From Planctomycetota bacterium (GTDB lineage Bacteria; Planctomycetota; UBA1135), in NCBI GenBank assembly GCA_027020785.1, contig JALUVI010000156.1:1-37041 (forward strand): a DNA stretch of 37,041 nucleotides, written 5' to 3'. Both the position numbers and the translations under genes were made by a program. Shown one piece after another: positions 20,836 to 28,651 of the stretch. The notes below the pieces were generated by a model. It did not search any database, had not been told where the DNA came from, and saw nothing but the letters and a program-made list of their open reading frames with translations. Position 1 is the stretch's first letter. Each line of letters opens with the position of its first letter.

Positions 20836-21387
20836 ATGACCAGACTCCTCGAAGCCTACCGGGAGAAGATCGCGCCGCAGCTCGCGGAGCGGTTCTCCTT
20901 CGACAATCCCCACCAGATCCCCCGTCTGAAGAAGATCGTCCTCAACATGGGCGTCGGCAAGGCGGTGGAGAACAAGGCCCGCATCGATGCCGCGGTCAAG
21001 GACCTGACCCGGATCGCCGGCCAGAAGGCGGTGGTCACCCACTCCAAGGTCGCCGTGGCCGGGTTCAAACTGCGGAAGGACATGCCGATCGGATGCATGG
21101 TCACCCTGCGAGGGGCCCGGATGTACGAGTTCCTGGACCGCTTGATCTCGGTGGTGTTGCCCCGAATCCGCGACTTCCAGGGGGTCAAGGACAAGCTCGA
21201 TGGACACGGCAACTACTCGCTGGGTCTCACCGAGCAGAGTCTGTTCCCGGAGATCGAACTCGACCGCGTCGAGTACCCCCAGGGGATGGACATCACCATC
21301 GTCACCACGGCCCGCAACGACGACGAGGGGCGGGCCCTCCTGGAGGGCTTCGGCATGCCCTTCCGCCGCCGCCAGAACCAGAACTGA
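20836..21387 (+). CDS. rplE: 50S ribosomal protein L5
   Basis: L5 binds 5S rRNA and forms the central protuberance with L18. It has 183 residues from ATG 20836. '[19 protein letters not shown]' and '[19 protein letters not shown]' are family signatures, as is '[20 protein letters not shown]'. The start context 'GATTGACCATG' has no Shine-Dalgarno sequence; the 2-nt distance to rplX suggests coupling. Confidence 0.97.
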   Translation: MTRLLEAYREKIAPQLAERFSFDNPHQIPRLKKIVLNMGVGKAVENKARIDAAVKDLTRIAGQKAVVTHSKVAVAGFKLRKDMPIGCMVTLRGARMYEFLDRLISVVLPRIRDFQGVKDKLDGHGNYSLGLTEQSLFPEIELDRVEYPQGMDITIVTTARNDDEGRALLEGFGMPFRRRQNQN

Positions 21388-21389
21388 AC

Positions 21390-21695
21390 ATGGCCAAGAA
21401 GAGCATCATCGAACGCGAGAAGCGCCGTCGCAAGCTCGTGCAGCAGTACGCCGAGCGTCGGGCCGAACTCATGAAGATCGTCAAGGATCCCGAGACCGAT
21501 CTCGAGGAGAAGGCCGCGGCGTACCGGGAGCTGGCGAAGCTGCCGCGCGACTCGAGCCGGACCCGGGTGCACAATCGCTGCGCCATCACCGGGCGTTCGC
21601 GGGCCTACTACCGCCGTTTCGCCTTGTCCCGCATCATGCTGCGCGACCTCGCCCACCGCGGTGAGTTGCCCGGCGTGAGGAAGTCTTCGTGGTGA
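21390..21695 (+). CDS. rpsN: 30S ribosomal protein S14 (zinc-independent form)
   Basis: S14 is a 30S head protein. This is the long 101-residue form without the CXXC zinc motifs found in the short form. '[17 protein letters not shown]' and '[19 protein letters not shown]' are diagnostic. It lies 2 nt after rplE, in the normal spc order, with no visible Shine-Dalgarno sequence. Confidence 0.96.
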   Translation: MAKKSIIEREKRRRKLVQQYAERRAELMKIVKDPETDLEEKAAAYRELAKLPRDSSRTRVHNRCAITGRSRAYYRRFALSRIMLRDLAHRGELPGVRKSSW

Positions 21696-21717
21696 TGGCC
21701 GGAGGAGGAACGACATC

Positions 21718-22116
21718 ATGACCATGACCGACCCCATCGCCGACATGCTGACCCGGATCCGGAACGGAATCCAGGTTCGGCGTGATCACGTCGACGTCCC
21801 TGCATCCAAACTCAAGAGCGGTGTGGCCCTGGTCCTCAAGGAGGAGGGCTACGTGGAGGACGTCGAGGTCATCGAGGCCCGTCCGCAGTCCACGCTGCGG
21901 ATCCACCTCAAGTACGACCGGAACGGCGTGCCCGCGATCCAGGAGATCCGTCGCGTCAGCAAGCCCGGTTGTCGCATCTACACCCATGCCCGCGGCCTGA
22001 CCCAGGTCCGCGGGGGACTCGGGCGCACCATCGTCACTACCTCGAAGGGGGTGATGAGCGGCGCCAAGGCTGCAGCCGAGGGAATCGGCGGAGAGGTGCT
22101 CTGCACCGTTTTCTAA
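21718..22116 (+). CDS. rpsH: 30S ribosomal protein S8
   Basis: S8 binds the central domain of 16S rRNA and in E. coli is the repressor of the spc operon. It has 132 residues. 'TDPIADMLTRIRNG' and the C-terminal 'RTIVTTSKGVMSGAKAA' are signatures. ATG 21718 is preferred; ATG 21724 is a possible shorter start. GGAGGAGGA (21701-21709) is the ribosome-binding site. rplF starts 4 nt downstream. Confidence 0.97.
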   Translation: MTMTDPIADMLTRIRNGIQVRRDHVDVPASKLKSGVALVLKEEGYVEDVEVIEARPQSTLRIHLKYDRNGVPAIQEIRRVSKPGCRIYTHARGLTQVRGGLGRTIVTTSKGVMSGAKAAAEGIGGEVLCTVF

Positions 22117-22120
22117 CGAC

Positions 22121-22663
22121 ATGTCGCGCATCGGCAGCAAGGAAGTGACCCTGCCCTCCGGGGTTTCGGTCGACGTCCGCGAGGGCGAATTCGAGGTCAG
22201 CGGCCCCAAGGGCAAGTTGACGTTCCCGCTGTTCCCCGAGGTCGCCATCGAGCTCGAGGAGGGGGTCGCCCGCGTGGTCCGCACCGGCGTCGGTGAGCCG
22301 CGTCAGGCCGGCGCCTTCCACGGCCTGGTCCGCGCCCATCTCGCCAACATGGTGACCGGGGTGTCCCAGGGTTTCGAGAAGGCCCTCGAGATCCACGGCA
22401 CGGGCTGGAACGTCAAGCCCAAGGGGCAGGGACTGGAGCTCCAGGTCGGATATTCCCACACCGTGGTGATGACACCGCCCGATGGCGTCTCCGTCGAGTG
22501 CCCGAGCGCGACCGAGATCGTGATCCGCGGCATCGACAAGCAGCAGGTCGGCCAGTTCGCCGCCGACGTCCGGGCCGTGCGCCCCCCCGAGCCCTACAAG
22601 GGCAAGGGGATCCGCTACAAGGGCGAAATGGTTCGCCGCAAGGCCGGCAAGTCCGTCGCATAG
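22121..22663 (+). CDS. rplF: 50S ribosomal protein L6
   Basis: L6 lies near the sarcin-ricin loop and the factor-binding site. It has 180 residues with the duplicated L6 fold. '[19 protein letters not shown]' begins the first repeat, and '[27 protein letters not shown]', recognisable from its '[11 protein letters not shown]' core, ends the second. There is no Shine-Dalgarno sequence in the 4-nt gap after rpsH. Confidence 0.97.
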   Translation: MSRIGSKEVTLPSGVSVDVREGEFEVSGPKGKLTFPLFPEVAIELEEGVARVVRTGVGEPRQAGAFHGLVRAHLANMVTGVSQGFEKALEIHGTGWNVKPKGQGLELQVGYSHTVVMTPPDGVSVECPSATEIVIRGIDKQQVGQFAADVRAVRPPEPYKGKGIRYKGEMVRRKAGKSVA

Positions 22664-22665
22664 TC

Positions 22666-23040
22666 ATGGACCACCTCCAGCAGAAGAAGAAGTGGAAGAG
22701 GCGGCTCCGCAAGAGCCGTGGCGTGCGCCGCCGTCTGCGCCGCAACCTGGAACGTCCGCGCCTGTCGGTGTTCCGCAGCTCCAAGCACATCGCCGCCCAG
22801 GTCATCGACGACTTCGCGGGGCGTACCCTGGCTGCTGCCAGCTCCTACGAGAAGGACCTGGCCGACCAGCTCACCGGCAAGAGCAAGTCGGAGCGTGCCG
22901 CGGTCGTCGGACGGGTCCTGGCCGAACGGGCTCGTGAGGCCGGCGTCGCGGAAGTCCGTTTCGACCGTGGCTGGTACCTCTACCACGGCCGCGTCAAGGC
23001 CCTTGCAGAAGCCGCCCGAGAAGGAGGCTTGAAGTTCTAG
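22666..23040 (+). CDS. rplR: 50S ribosomal protein L18
   Basis: L18 binds 5S rRNA in the central protuberance. It has 124 residues from ATG 22666. The basic N-terminus ('[18 protein letters not shown]') precedes the core '[20 protein letters not shown]', and the C-terminus is '[20 protein letters not shown]'. It is 2 nt after rplF and 4 nt before rpsE. Confidence 0.96.
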   Translation: MDHLQQKKKWKRRLRKSRGVRRRLRRNLERPRLSVFRSSKHIAAQVIDDFAGRTLAAASSYEKDLADQLTGKSKSERAAVVGRVLAERAREAGVAEVRFDRGWYLYHGRVKALAEAAREGGLKF

Positions 23041-23044
23041 CACC

Positions 23045-23557
23045 ATGCCCAGCACCCTCCCCGAATTCCTCGACCGTACCGAAGCGGAGAAGCTCGGTGA
23101 GCTCAAGGAGGAGCGCATCAAGGTCAACCGTTCGGCCAAGGTGGTCAAGGGCGGCCGCCGCTTCGCCTTCTCGGCCCTGACCGTCGTCGGCAACCAGGAC
23201 GGTGTCGTCGGCTTCGGCTTCGGCAAGGCCAAGGAGATCCCTTCGGCCATGCAGAAGGCCTTCAAGGACGGCCGCAAGCACCTCATCCGGGTGCCCCGTG
23301 TCGGCACCACCATTCCACACGAAGTGGAAGGGGTGTTCTGCTCGTCCAAGGTGCGGCTGATCCCGGCGGCGCCCGGCACCGGCATCATCGCCGGAAGTAC
23401 GGTTCGTGCGGTCCTGGAACTGGCGGGCGTCAAGGACGTCCTCACCAAGGCCTACGGCTCCACCAATCCCATCAACCTGGTCAAGGCGACCATCGTGGCT
23501 CTCGGCTCCCTGCGTAGCAAGGAGGAGATCGAGGAGCTGCGAGGAGTGAACCTCTGA
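23045..23557 (+). CDS. rpsE: 30S ribosomal protein S5
   Basis: S5 lies at the mRNA entry channel and affects fidelity and spectinomycin response. It has 170 residues. The N-terminal double-stranded-RNA-like domain has 'RSAKVVKGGRRFAFSALTVV', and the C-terminal domain has 'RLIPAAPGTGIIAG' and 'GSTNPINLVKAT'. The stop overlaps the rplO ATG by one base. rpmD (L30), which usually follows, is absent. Confidence 0.97.
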   Translation: MPSTLPEFLDRTEAEKLGELKEERIKVNRSAKVVKGGRRFAFSALTVVGNQDGVVGFGFGKAKEIPSAMQKAFKDGRKHLIRVPRVGTTIPHEVEGVFCSSKVRLIPAAPGTGIIAGSTVRAVLELAGVKDVLTKAYGSTNPINLVKATIVALGSLRSKEEIEELRGVNL

Positions 23558-24003
23558 TGCAGATCCACGACGTCACGCGACGCGGACAGAAGCACGACAA
23601 GCGCAAGCGGGTCGGGCGCGGTGTCGGTTCCGGCCACGGCAAGACCGCGACCCGGGGCCACAAGGGCCAGCGATCGCGCTCCGGAGACCATCCCCGACTC
23701 GGTTTCGAGGGCGGCCAGATGCCCCTCTACCGACGGATGCCGAAGCGCGGCTTCACCAATGCCCGCTTCAAGAAGCACTACACCCTGGTCAACGTGGGCG
23801 CTCTCGAGGTCTTCGAGCCCGGCTCCACGGTGGACCTCGCCGCGGTCCTGGAGCGGGGGCTCGCCCGGCGCACCGGCGACATGCTCAAGGTCCTGGGACA
23901 GGGCGAGATCGGCCACGCCCTGACCGTTCGAGCCCATCGCTTCTCCGCCTCCGCAGCGGAGAAGATCACGGCCGCCGGAGGCAGCGCCGAGACCCTGGAC
24001 TGA
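23557..24003 (+). CDS. rplO: 50S ribosomal protein L15
   Basis: L15 is a late-assembly protein deep in the 50S. It has 148 residues. The Gly/Arg-rich N-terminal tail ('KRVGRGVGSGHGKTATRGHK') and the 'GFEGGQMPLYRRMPKRGF' segment are diagnostic. The start ATG shares a base with the rpsE stop (TGATG). secY begins 1 nt after its stop. Confidence 0.96.
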   Translation: MQIHDVTRRGQKHDKRKRVGRGVGSGHGKTATRGHKGQRSRSGDHPRLGFEGGQMPLYRRMPKRGFTNARFKKHYTLVNVGALEVFEPGSTVDLAAVLERGLARRTGDMLKVLGQGEIGHALTVRAHRFSASAAEKITAAGGSAETLD

Positions 24004-24004
24004 C

Positions 24005-25315
24005 ATGCAGAAGGCCCTGGCCATCTTCCGAATCCCGGAGCTCCGGCAGCGGGTCCTGTTCACCCTGGGCATGCTCATGGTCTACCGGATCGGCTTCCAG
24101 GTGCCGCTTCCGGGGATCGACCTCTCCTCGGTCGCCGAAGCGGCGCGCAAGGCCGAGGAGTCGGCGCTGTTCGGGCTCATGAACGCATTCACGGGAGCGG
24201 GGATCGGCCAGGCGGTGCTGTTCTCGCTGGGCGTGATGCCCTACATCTCGGCCTCCATCATCTTCAGCCTGTTGGTCAAGGTGGTGCCGTCCCTCGAGGC
24301 GTTGTCCAAGGAGGGGGCCAGCGGCCAGAAGAAGATCAACCAGATGACGCGGCTGGCGACGATTCCGATCTGTCTGCTCCAGGGGTTCTTCTTGTTGCGT
24401 GGCGTCATCTTCAATCCGGCCTACGGCTTGGCGCCCGTGGGCGGAGGCGGCTTCTTCTACGGCCTGACCATTGTCATCGCCCTGACCGCCGGGACCATCT
24501 TCATCATGTGGCTGGGCGAGCAGATCACGGAGCACGGGATCGGCAACGGAATCTCCCTGATCATCATGGCCGGGATCATCTCCAACATGCCCTCGGTCTT
24601 GAGCCGGGCCTTCTCGCTGCGTGAGGATGCCCATCAGTTGGCGATCACGCTCGGCGTGATGTGGGTGGTGATGGTCGTGGTCGTGGTCTACCTGACGCGG
24701 GGCCAGCGTCGGATCCCCATCCAGCAGGCCAAGCTGACCCGCGGCCGCAAGGTGATGGGGGGGCAGCGCCACTACCTGCCGCTGCGGGTCAACCAGGCCG
24801 GCGTGATGCCGATCATCTTCGCCTCGGCGCTGTTCATCGTGCCGACCGTGCTGGCCACTCTGCCCGGCCTGACGTGGCTCGGGGCCTACTTCAACCAGCC
24901 CGGTTTCGTGTACATCACCCTCTACATGGTGATGATCATCTTCTTCTCCTTCATGTGGACGCGTCTGATGTTCCAGCCGGAGGAGATCGCGAAGAACCTG
25001 AAGGAGCAGGGGTCCTTCGTGCCGGGGATCCGTCCCGGACGGGCCACTGCGGAGTACCTCGCCTTCGTCCTCGACCGGATCACCACCGCCGGGGCCGTCT
25101 TCCTCGCCGGCATCGCAGTGATGCCCACCATCCTCATCGGTCAGATGCACGTGGATCCGATGGTGGCCTACTTCCTCGGCGGCACCTCGGTGTTGATCGT
25201 GGTCGGAGTCGCCCTCGACATGGTGGACCGTCTCAACGCGCAGCTGATGATGCGGAACTACGAGGGCTTCATCAAACCCGGCTCCGGGGGTTGGGCGCGG
25301 AGGAGGGGGGCGTGA
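24005..25315 (+). CDS. secY: Preprotein translocase subunit SecY
   Basis: SecY is the pore-forming subunit of the Sec translocon. It has 436 residues with ten hydrophobic segments. 'VYRIGFQVPLPGID' marks TM1 and the start of the plug region, and 'LGVMPYISASIIF' marks TM2. 'GEQITEHGIGNGISLIIMAGI' core residues mark TM4-5, and 'KEQGSFVPGIRPG' is the cytoplasmic loop. It closes the spc cluster and overlaps adk by 4 nt (GTGA). Confidence 0.97.
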   Translation: MQKALAIFRIPELRQRVLFTLGMLMVYRIGFQVPLPGIDLSSVAEAARKAEESALFGLMNAFTGAGIGQAVLFSLGVMPYISASIIFSLLVKVVPSLEALSKEGASGQKKINQMTRLATIPICLLQGFFLLRGVIFNPAYGLAPVGGGGFFYGLTIVIALTAGTIFIMWLGEQITEHGIGNGISLIIMAGIISNMPSVLSRAFSLREDAHQLAITLGVMWVVMVVVVVYLTRGQRRIPIQQAKLTRGRKVMGGQRHYLPLRVNQAGVMPIIFASALFIVPTVLATLPGLTWLGAYFNQPGFVYITLYMVMIIFFSFMWTRLMFQPEEIAKNLKEQGSFVPGIRPGRATAEYLAFVLDRITTAGAVFLAGIAVMPTILIGQMHVDPMVAYFLGGTSVLIVVGVALDMVDRLNAQLMMRNYEGFIKPGSGGWARRRGA

Positions 25316-25884
25316 TCGTCGTCCTGCTCGGTCCTCCCGGAGTCGGCAAGGGCACCCAGGCCGGGGTCGCCGCCGACTCCCACGGCTGGAAGCACCTCTC
25401 CACCGGCGAGATGCTCCGTGAAGAAGCGGCCTCGGGCAGCGAACTGGGCCGCGAGGTCCAGGAGATCATGGACCGCGGCGACCTGGTCCCGGACGCGCTC
25501 ATGGTCGAGATGGTGGCCGGCCGGCTCGCCGAGATCGGGCCGGACGAGGTCCTGCTGCTCGACGGCTTCCCCCGCACCGAGGCACAGGCCGAGGCCTTGG
25601 CCGAGCGGGTGGGTGGAAGTCACCCCTTGGTAGCGGTATACTTCACCGCGCCGGAATCCGTCCTCACCCAGCGACTCCTGGGGAGAGGGCGTTCCGACGA
25701 CACCCCGGAGGCGATCCGACATCGCCTCGAGGTCTATCGGCGCTCGACCCGGCCCCTGGTGGACTGGTTCCGCGCCCGCGGCGTCCTGCACGAGATCTCC
25801 GCCGATCGCCCGGTCGAGGAGATCCAGCGGGACTTCCTCCACGTCGTCCAGGACGCCCTGGCCGACGCTTCCCGTCCTTCCTGA
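25312..25884 (+). CDS. adk: Adenylate kinase (short, lidless form)
   Basis: Adenylate kinase interconverts ATP + AMP and 2 ADP. It has 190 residues from GTG 25312. The P-loop GPPGVGKGT is at residues 7-15, the AMP-binding 'STGEMLREE' and 'DGFPRTEAQAEAL' motifs follow, and the LID is reduced to 'GRGRSDDTPEAIRHRL'. No Cys4 zinc lid is present. GGAGGGGGG immediately upstream is a strong ribosome-binding site inside secY. The secY-adk-infA order lacks map, which often sits between adk and infA. Confidence 0.94.
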   Translation: MIVVLLGPPGVGKGTQAGVAADSHGWKHLSTGEMLREEAASGSELGREVQEIMDRGDLVPDALMVEMVAGRLAEIGPDEVLLLDGFPRTEAQAEALAERVGGSHPLVAVYFTAPESVLTQRLLGRGRSDDTPEAIRHRLEVYRRSTRPLVDWFRARGVLHEISADRPVEEIQRDFLHVVQDALADASRPS

Positions 25885-25890
25885 ACACGC

Positions 25891-26172
25891 ATGGCCAAGG
25901 AAGAGCCCATCACCATGACCGCGACCGTCCGGGAGACCCTCCCGAACGCGATGTTCAAGGTGGAGCTCCAGAACGGCCAGCAGATCCTCGCCCACATCTC
26001 CGGGAAGATGCGCATGCACTACATCCGCATCACGCCCGGGGACACCGTGACCGTGGAGATGTCCCCGTACGACCTGACCCGTTGCCGCATCGTCTTCCGA
26101 GGCGAGCGCAGGCCTCGGGGCGCGCGTCGCGGGGGCGCCCGTAGGTCCCGTTCCGCGAACAAGCGCCGATGA
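25891..26172 (+). CDS. infA: Translation initiation factor IF-1 with basic C-terminal tail
   Basis: IF-1 occupies the ribosomal A site during initiation. The OB-fold core is standard ('[21 protein letters not shown]', shortened to its core, then '[24 protein letters not shown]'). The core usually ends near residue 72. Here it continues for about 22 residues of Arg-rich sequence ('[20 protein letters not shown]'), for a total of 93. There is no Shine-Dalgarno sequence in the 6-nt gap after adk. Confidence 0.95.
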   Translation: MAKEEPITMTATVRETLPNAMFKVELQNGQQILAHISGKMRMHYIRITPGDTVTVEMSPYDLTRCRIVFRGERRPRGARRGGARRSRSANKRR

Positions 26173-26185
26173 GCCCGTCGAAACC

Positions 26186-26302
26186 ATGAAGGTCCGCGCC
26201 TCCGTCCGTCCCATCTGCAACTACTGCAAGGTCATCCGCCGCCGAGGGGTGGTGCGGGTGATCTGCAGCCGCAACCCCCGGCACAAGCAACGCCAGGGCT
26301 GA
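26186..26302 (+). CDS. rpmJ: 50S ribosomal protein L36 (zinc-binding form)
   Basis: This 38-residue gene lies between infA and rpsM, its conserved place. The protein begins [20 protein letters not shown], and Cys11, Cys14, Cys27 and His33 form the zinc site of the C+ type. L36 stabilises 23S rRNA near helices 89-97. The ATG at 26186 follows the infA stop by 13 nt; no Shine-Dalgarno sequence is seen. Confidence 0.95.
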   Translation: MKVRASVRPICNYCKVIRRRGVVRVICSRNPRHKQRQG

Positions 26303-26324
26303 ACCCCAACCACCGCCGCCAGAC

Positions 26325-26708
26325 ATGCCCCGCCTGATCGGAGTCGACATCCCGGCCGACAAGCGCACCGTGATTGCGCTGACCTACATCTTCGGTATCG
26401 GCCGAACCACCGCCGAGAAGGTCTGCAAGGACCTCGGCCTGGACCCTGACCGCCGCGCCCGCGAGCTCTCGGACGAGGAGCTCGGTCGCTTGAGCAGCCA
26501 CATCGAAGAGAACTATGCGGTGGAGGGTGTCCTGCGGAGGCAGATCACCCAGGACATCAACCGCCTGCGCGACATCGGCTGCTATCGGGGGCTGCGGCAC
26601 CGTCGCGGCTTGCCGGTGCGCGGCCAGCGTACTCGGACCAACGCCCGGACCCGCAAGGGCCCGCGCAAGACCGTGGCCGGCAAGAAGTCGGTCAAGGCGA
26701 TGAAGTGA
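26325..26708 (+). CDS. rpsM: 30S ribosomal protein S13
   Basis: S13 lies in the 30S head, forms intersubunit bridges and reaches the P-site tRNA with its C-terminal tail. It has 127 residues. '[20 protein letters not shown]' and '[20 protein letters not shown]' are family signatures, and the tail is Lys/Arg-rich. The 22-nt gap after rpmJ is C-rich without a Shine-Dalgarno sequence. Confidence 0.97.
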   Translation: MPRLIGVDIPADKRTVIALTYIFGIGRTTAEKVCKDLGLDPDRRARELSDEELGRLSSHIEENYAVEGVLRRQITQDINRLRDIGCYRGLRHRRGLPVRGQRTRTNARTRKGPRKTVAGKKSVKAMK

Positions 26709-26727
26709 GCCGAGCGAGGACCCCATC

Positions 26728-27114
26728 ATGAGCGCCACCAAGAGCACCCGTCGCAAGAGCAAGAAGGTCGGCAGTCGAGGCCTGGCCTACGTTCGCTCGA
26801 CCTTCAACAACACCATCATCACGCTGACCGACCCCAAGGGGAACGTCATCACCTGGGGGTCGCCCGGAGCCATCGGTTACAAGGGCTCCCGCAAGTCCAC
26901 TCCGTTCGCGGCGCAGCAGGCCGCGATCCGCGCCGCCGAAGCCGCGGCGAAGATGGGGCTCCGCGACGTCGACGTCAAGGTCAAGGGGCCCGGCAGCGGC
27001 CGCGAGGCCGCGATCCGAGGCCTCAACCAGGGAGGCCTCAACGTGCTCTCCATCGAGGACGTGACCCCGCTGCCCCACAACGGGTGCCGCCCGCCGAAGC
27101 GGCGCCGCGCTTGA
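26728..27114 (+). CDS. rpsK: 30S ribosomal protein S11
   Basis: S11 lies on the 30S platform near the mRNA exit and the anti-Shine-Dalgarno region. It has 128 residues. '[20 protein letters not shown]' and '[17 protein letters not shown]' are signatures. It ends in '[13 protein letters not shown]'. rpsD (S4), usually next, is absent, and rpoA follows after 48 nt. Confidence 0.97.
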   Translation: MSATKSTRRKSKKVGSRGLAYVRSTFNNTIITLTDPKGNVITWGSPGAIGYKGSRKSTPFAAQQAAIRAAEAAAKMGLRDVDVKVKGPGSGREAAIRGLNQGGLNVLSIEDVTPLPHNGCRPPKRRRA

Positions 27115-27162
27115 CCGTCCGCTCCTCCTTCGGCCCCTTTCCCCGAGCCCATACAGACCACC

Positions 27163-28182
27163 ATGCGCATCCGCTGGCGTGATTTCGAGTTGCCCTCCGC
27201 CGTCGTCCAGGACCAGGAGTCGGCGACCGACTCCTACGGCAAGTTCACCATCGAACCCTTCGAGCGTGGCTTCGGCCACACCATCGGCAATGGGCTGCGT
27301 CGGGTCCTCCTCGGATCCATCGAGGGCGTGGCCGTCACCGCGCTCGAGATCGACGGGGTCGAGCACGAGTTCAAGTCCATCCCCGGCGTGGTCGAGGACG
27401 TGACGGAATTGGTCCTGGCCTTCAAGCGCCTGCGCATCCAGGCCCCGCACGCCGAGATGCCGGCCGAACTGGTGCTCGAGAAGGAGGGCGCGGGTGAGGT
27501 CACCGCCGCCGACATCCAATGCCCTTCCGGCGTCGAGATCGCCAACCCCGACCTCCACATCGCGACGCTGACCGCTCCCGACGCCAAACTCTCCATCCGG
27601 ATCCGGGTGCGCCGCGGGCGCGGCTACGCCCCGGCCGAGGAGACCGGCGAGCCGATGGACGAGATCGGCGTGATTCCTCTGGACGCGGCGTTCAGCCCGG
27701 TCCTGCGCGTGCGCTACGGGGTCGAGGCCACCCGGGTCGGCAAGTTCACCAACTACGACCGTCTGGTGCTCGAGATCTGGACCGATGGCACGGTGCGGCC
27801 CGAGTTCGCCCTGGTGGAGGCCGCGAAGATCTACCGCAAGCACCTGAACCCTTTCGTGCAGTTCAGCGAGTTGCTCCAGGGCGTGCCGGTGGTCGAGGAG
27901 GTCCAGCCCATCGACGCCGCCGCCGAGCGCCGTCGCGAGCGGGTCCTGCAGCTGCTCAACGAGCCGATCGAGCGGCTCGACCTCTCGACCCGCGCCCGGA
28001 ACTGCCTCGAGACCGCCGGCATCCAGGTCCTCGGCGACCTCGTCTTCAAGACCTCCGATGAGCTCCTGGCCATCAAGAACCTCGGTCAGACCGTGCTGAC
28101 CGAGATCGAGAACAAGCTCACCGAGCTCGAGCTCGGCATCGGCATGAACCGCGAGGAGCTGCTCGGCTCCCAGCAGAGCTAG
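27163..28182 (+). CDS. rpoA: DNA-directed RNA polymerase subunit alpha
   Basis: RpoA dimerises to scaffold RNA polymerase, and its C-terminal domain contacts UP elements and activators. It has 339 residues. The N-terminal domain includes 'TIGNGLRRVLLGSIEGVAV'. The linker is at about 240-260. The C-terminal domain has 'DLSTRARNCLETAGI', with Arg277 and Asn280 matching the DNA-contacting R265 and N268 of E. coli. The 48-nt gap upstream is pyrimidine-rich; no complete promoter is seen. Confidence 0.98.
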   Translation: MRIRWRDFELPSAVVQDQESATDSYGKFTIEPFERGFGHTIGNGLRRVLLGSIEGVAVTALEIDGVEHEFKSIPGVVEDVTELVLAFKRLRIQAPHAEMPAELVLEKEGAGEVTAADIQCPSGVEIANPDLHIATLTAPDAKLSIRIRVRRGRGYAPAEETGEPMDEIGVIPLDAAFSPVLRVRYGVEATRVGKFTNYDRLVLEIWTDGTVRPEFALVEAAKIYRKHLNPFVQFSELLQGVPVVEEVQPIDAAAERRRERVLQLLNEPIERLDLSTRARNCLETAGIQVLGDLVFKTSDELLAIKNLGQTVLTEIENKLTELELGIGMNREELLGSQQS

Positions 28183-28186
28183 AACC

Positions 28187-28588
28187 ATGCGTCACCGCGT
28201 CAAGACCCGCAAACTGTCGCGCACCGGCGCCCACCGCCGTGCGCTGGCCCGCAATCTCGTCTCCGCCCTGATCGAGCACGAGCGCATCGAGACCACCCTG
28301 ACCAAGGCCAAGGCCCATCGTCCCTTCGCCGAGAAGCTGGTCACCCTCGCCAAGGAGAAGAACCTCCACAACTATCGTCGTGCGCTCGCCCTCCTCGGCA
28401 ACGATCGCAAGGCAGTGGTCAAGCTCTTCGACGTGCTCGGGCCGCGGTTCAAGGACCGTCCCGGCGGTTACACCCGAGTCGTCAAGCTGGCCAAGCCGCG
28501 TCTCGGTGACAAGGCGCCGCGCGCCTTCCTCGAGTTCGTCGAACGGAGCGTGGTCGAGGAAGAGGCCGTTTCCTTCGACGAGGACTAG
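28187..28588 (+). CDS. rplQ: 50S ribosomal protein L17
   Basis: L17 lies near the tunnel exit. It has 133 residues. 'MRHRVKTRKLSRTGAHRRAL' and 'RPGGYTRVVKLAKPRLGD' are signatures. The acidic tail is 'EEEAVSFDED'. It is the last gene of the plus-strand ribosomal block; its stop lies 8 nt from the stop of the convergent dnaE gene. Confidence 0.97.
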   Translation: MRHRVKTRKLSRTGAHRRALARNLVSALIEHERIETTLTKAKAHRPFAEKLVTLAKEKNLHNYRRALALLGNDRKAVVKLFDVLGPRFKDRPGGYTRVVKLAKPRLGDKAPRAFLEFVERSVVEEEAVSFDED

Positions 28589-28590
28589 GC

Positions 28591-28651
28591 CCGTCTTCAG
28601 ACGGCGGCCTCTCCGACGCGCCCCCGAGCCCCCCGCTTCCAGCGGGGGGCT
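28591..28651 (+). terminator. Terminator region of the ribosomal block, inside the 3' end of dnaE
   Basis: AGCCCCCCGCT (28627-28637), loop TCC and AGCGGGGGGCT (28641-28651) form a perfect 11-bp stem followed by a weak T-rich stretch (TTCGCGTTT). A smaller stem CCGTC/GACGG (28591-28604) with loop TTCA precedes it. Both lie partly or wholly within the last codons of the opposing dnaE gene. Termination of the rplQ transcript is likely; its efficiency is unknown because the U-tract is short. Confidence 0.65.

Noticed and set aside
27111-27162. Promoter before rpoA beginning with TTGACC on the rpsK stop
   Set aside because: The -35-like hexamer resembles those before rpsL and rpsJ, but no -10 hexamer is found 16-18 nt downstream (the region is CGGCCCCTTT).
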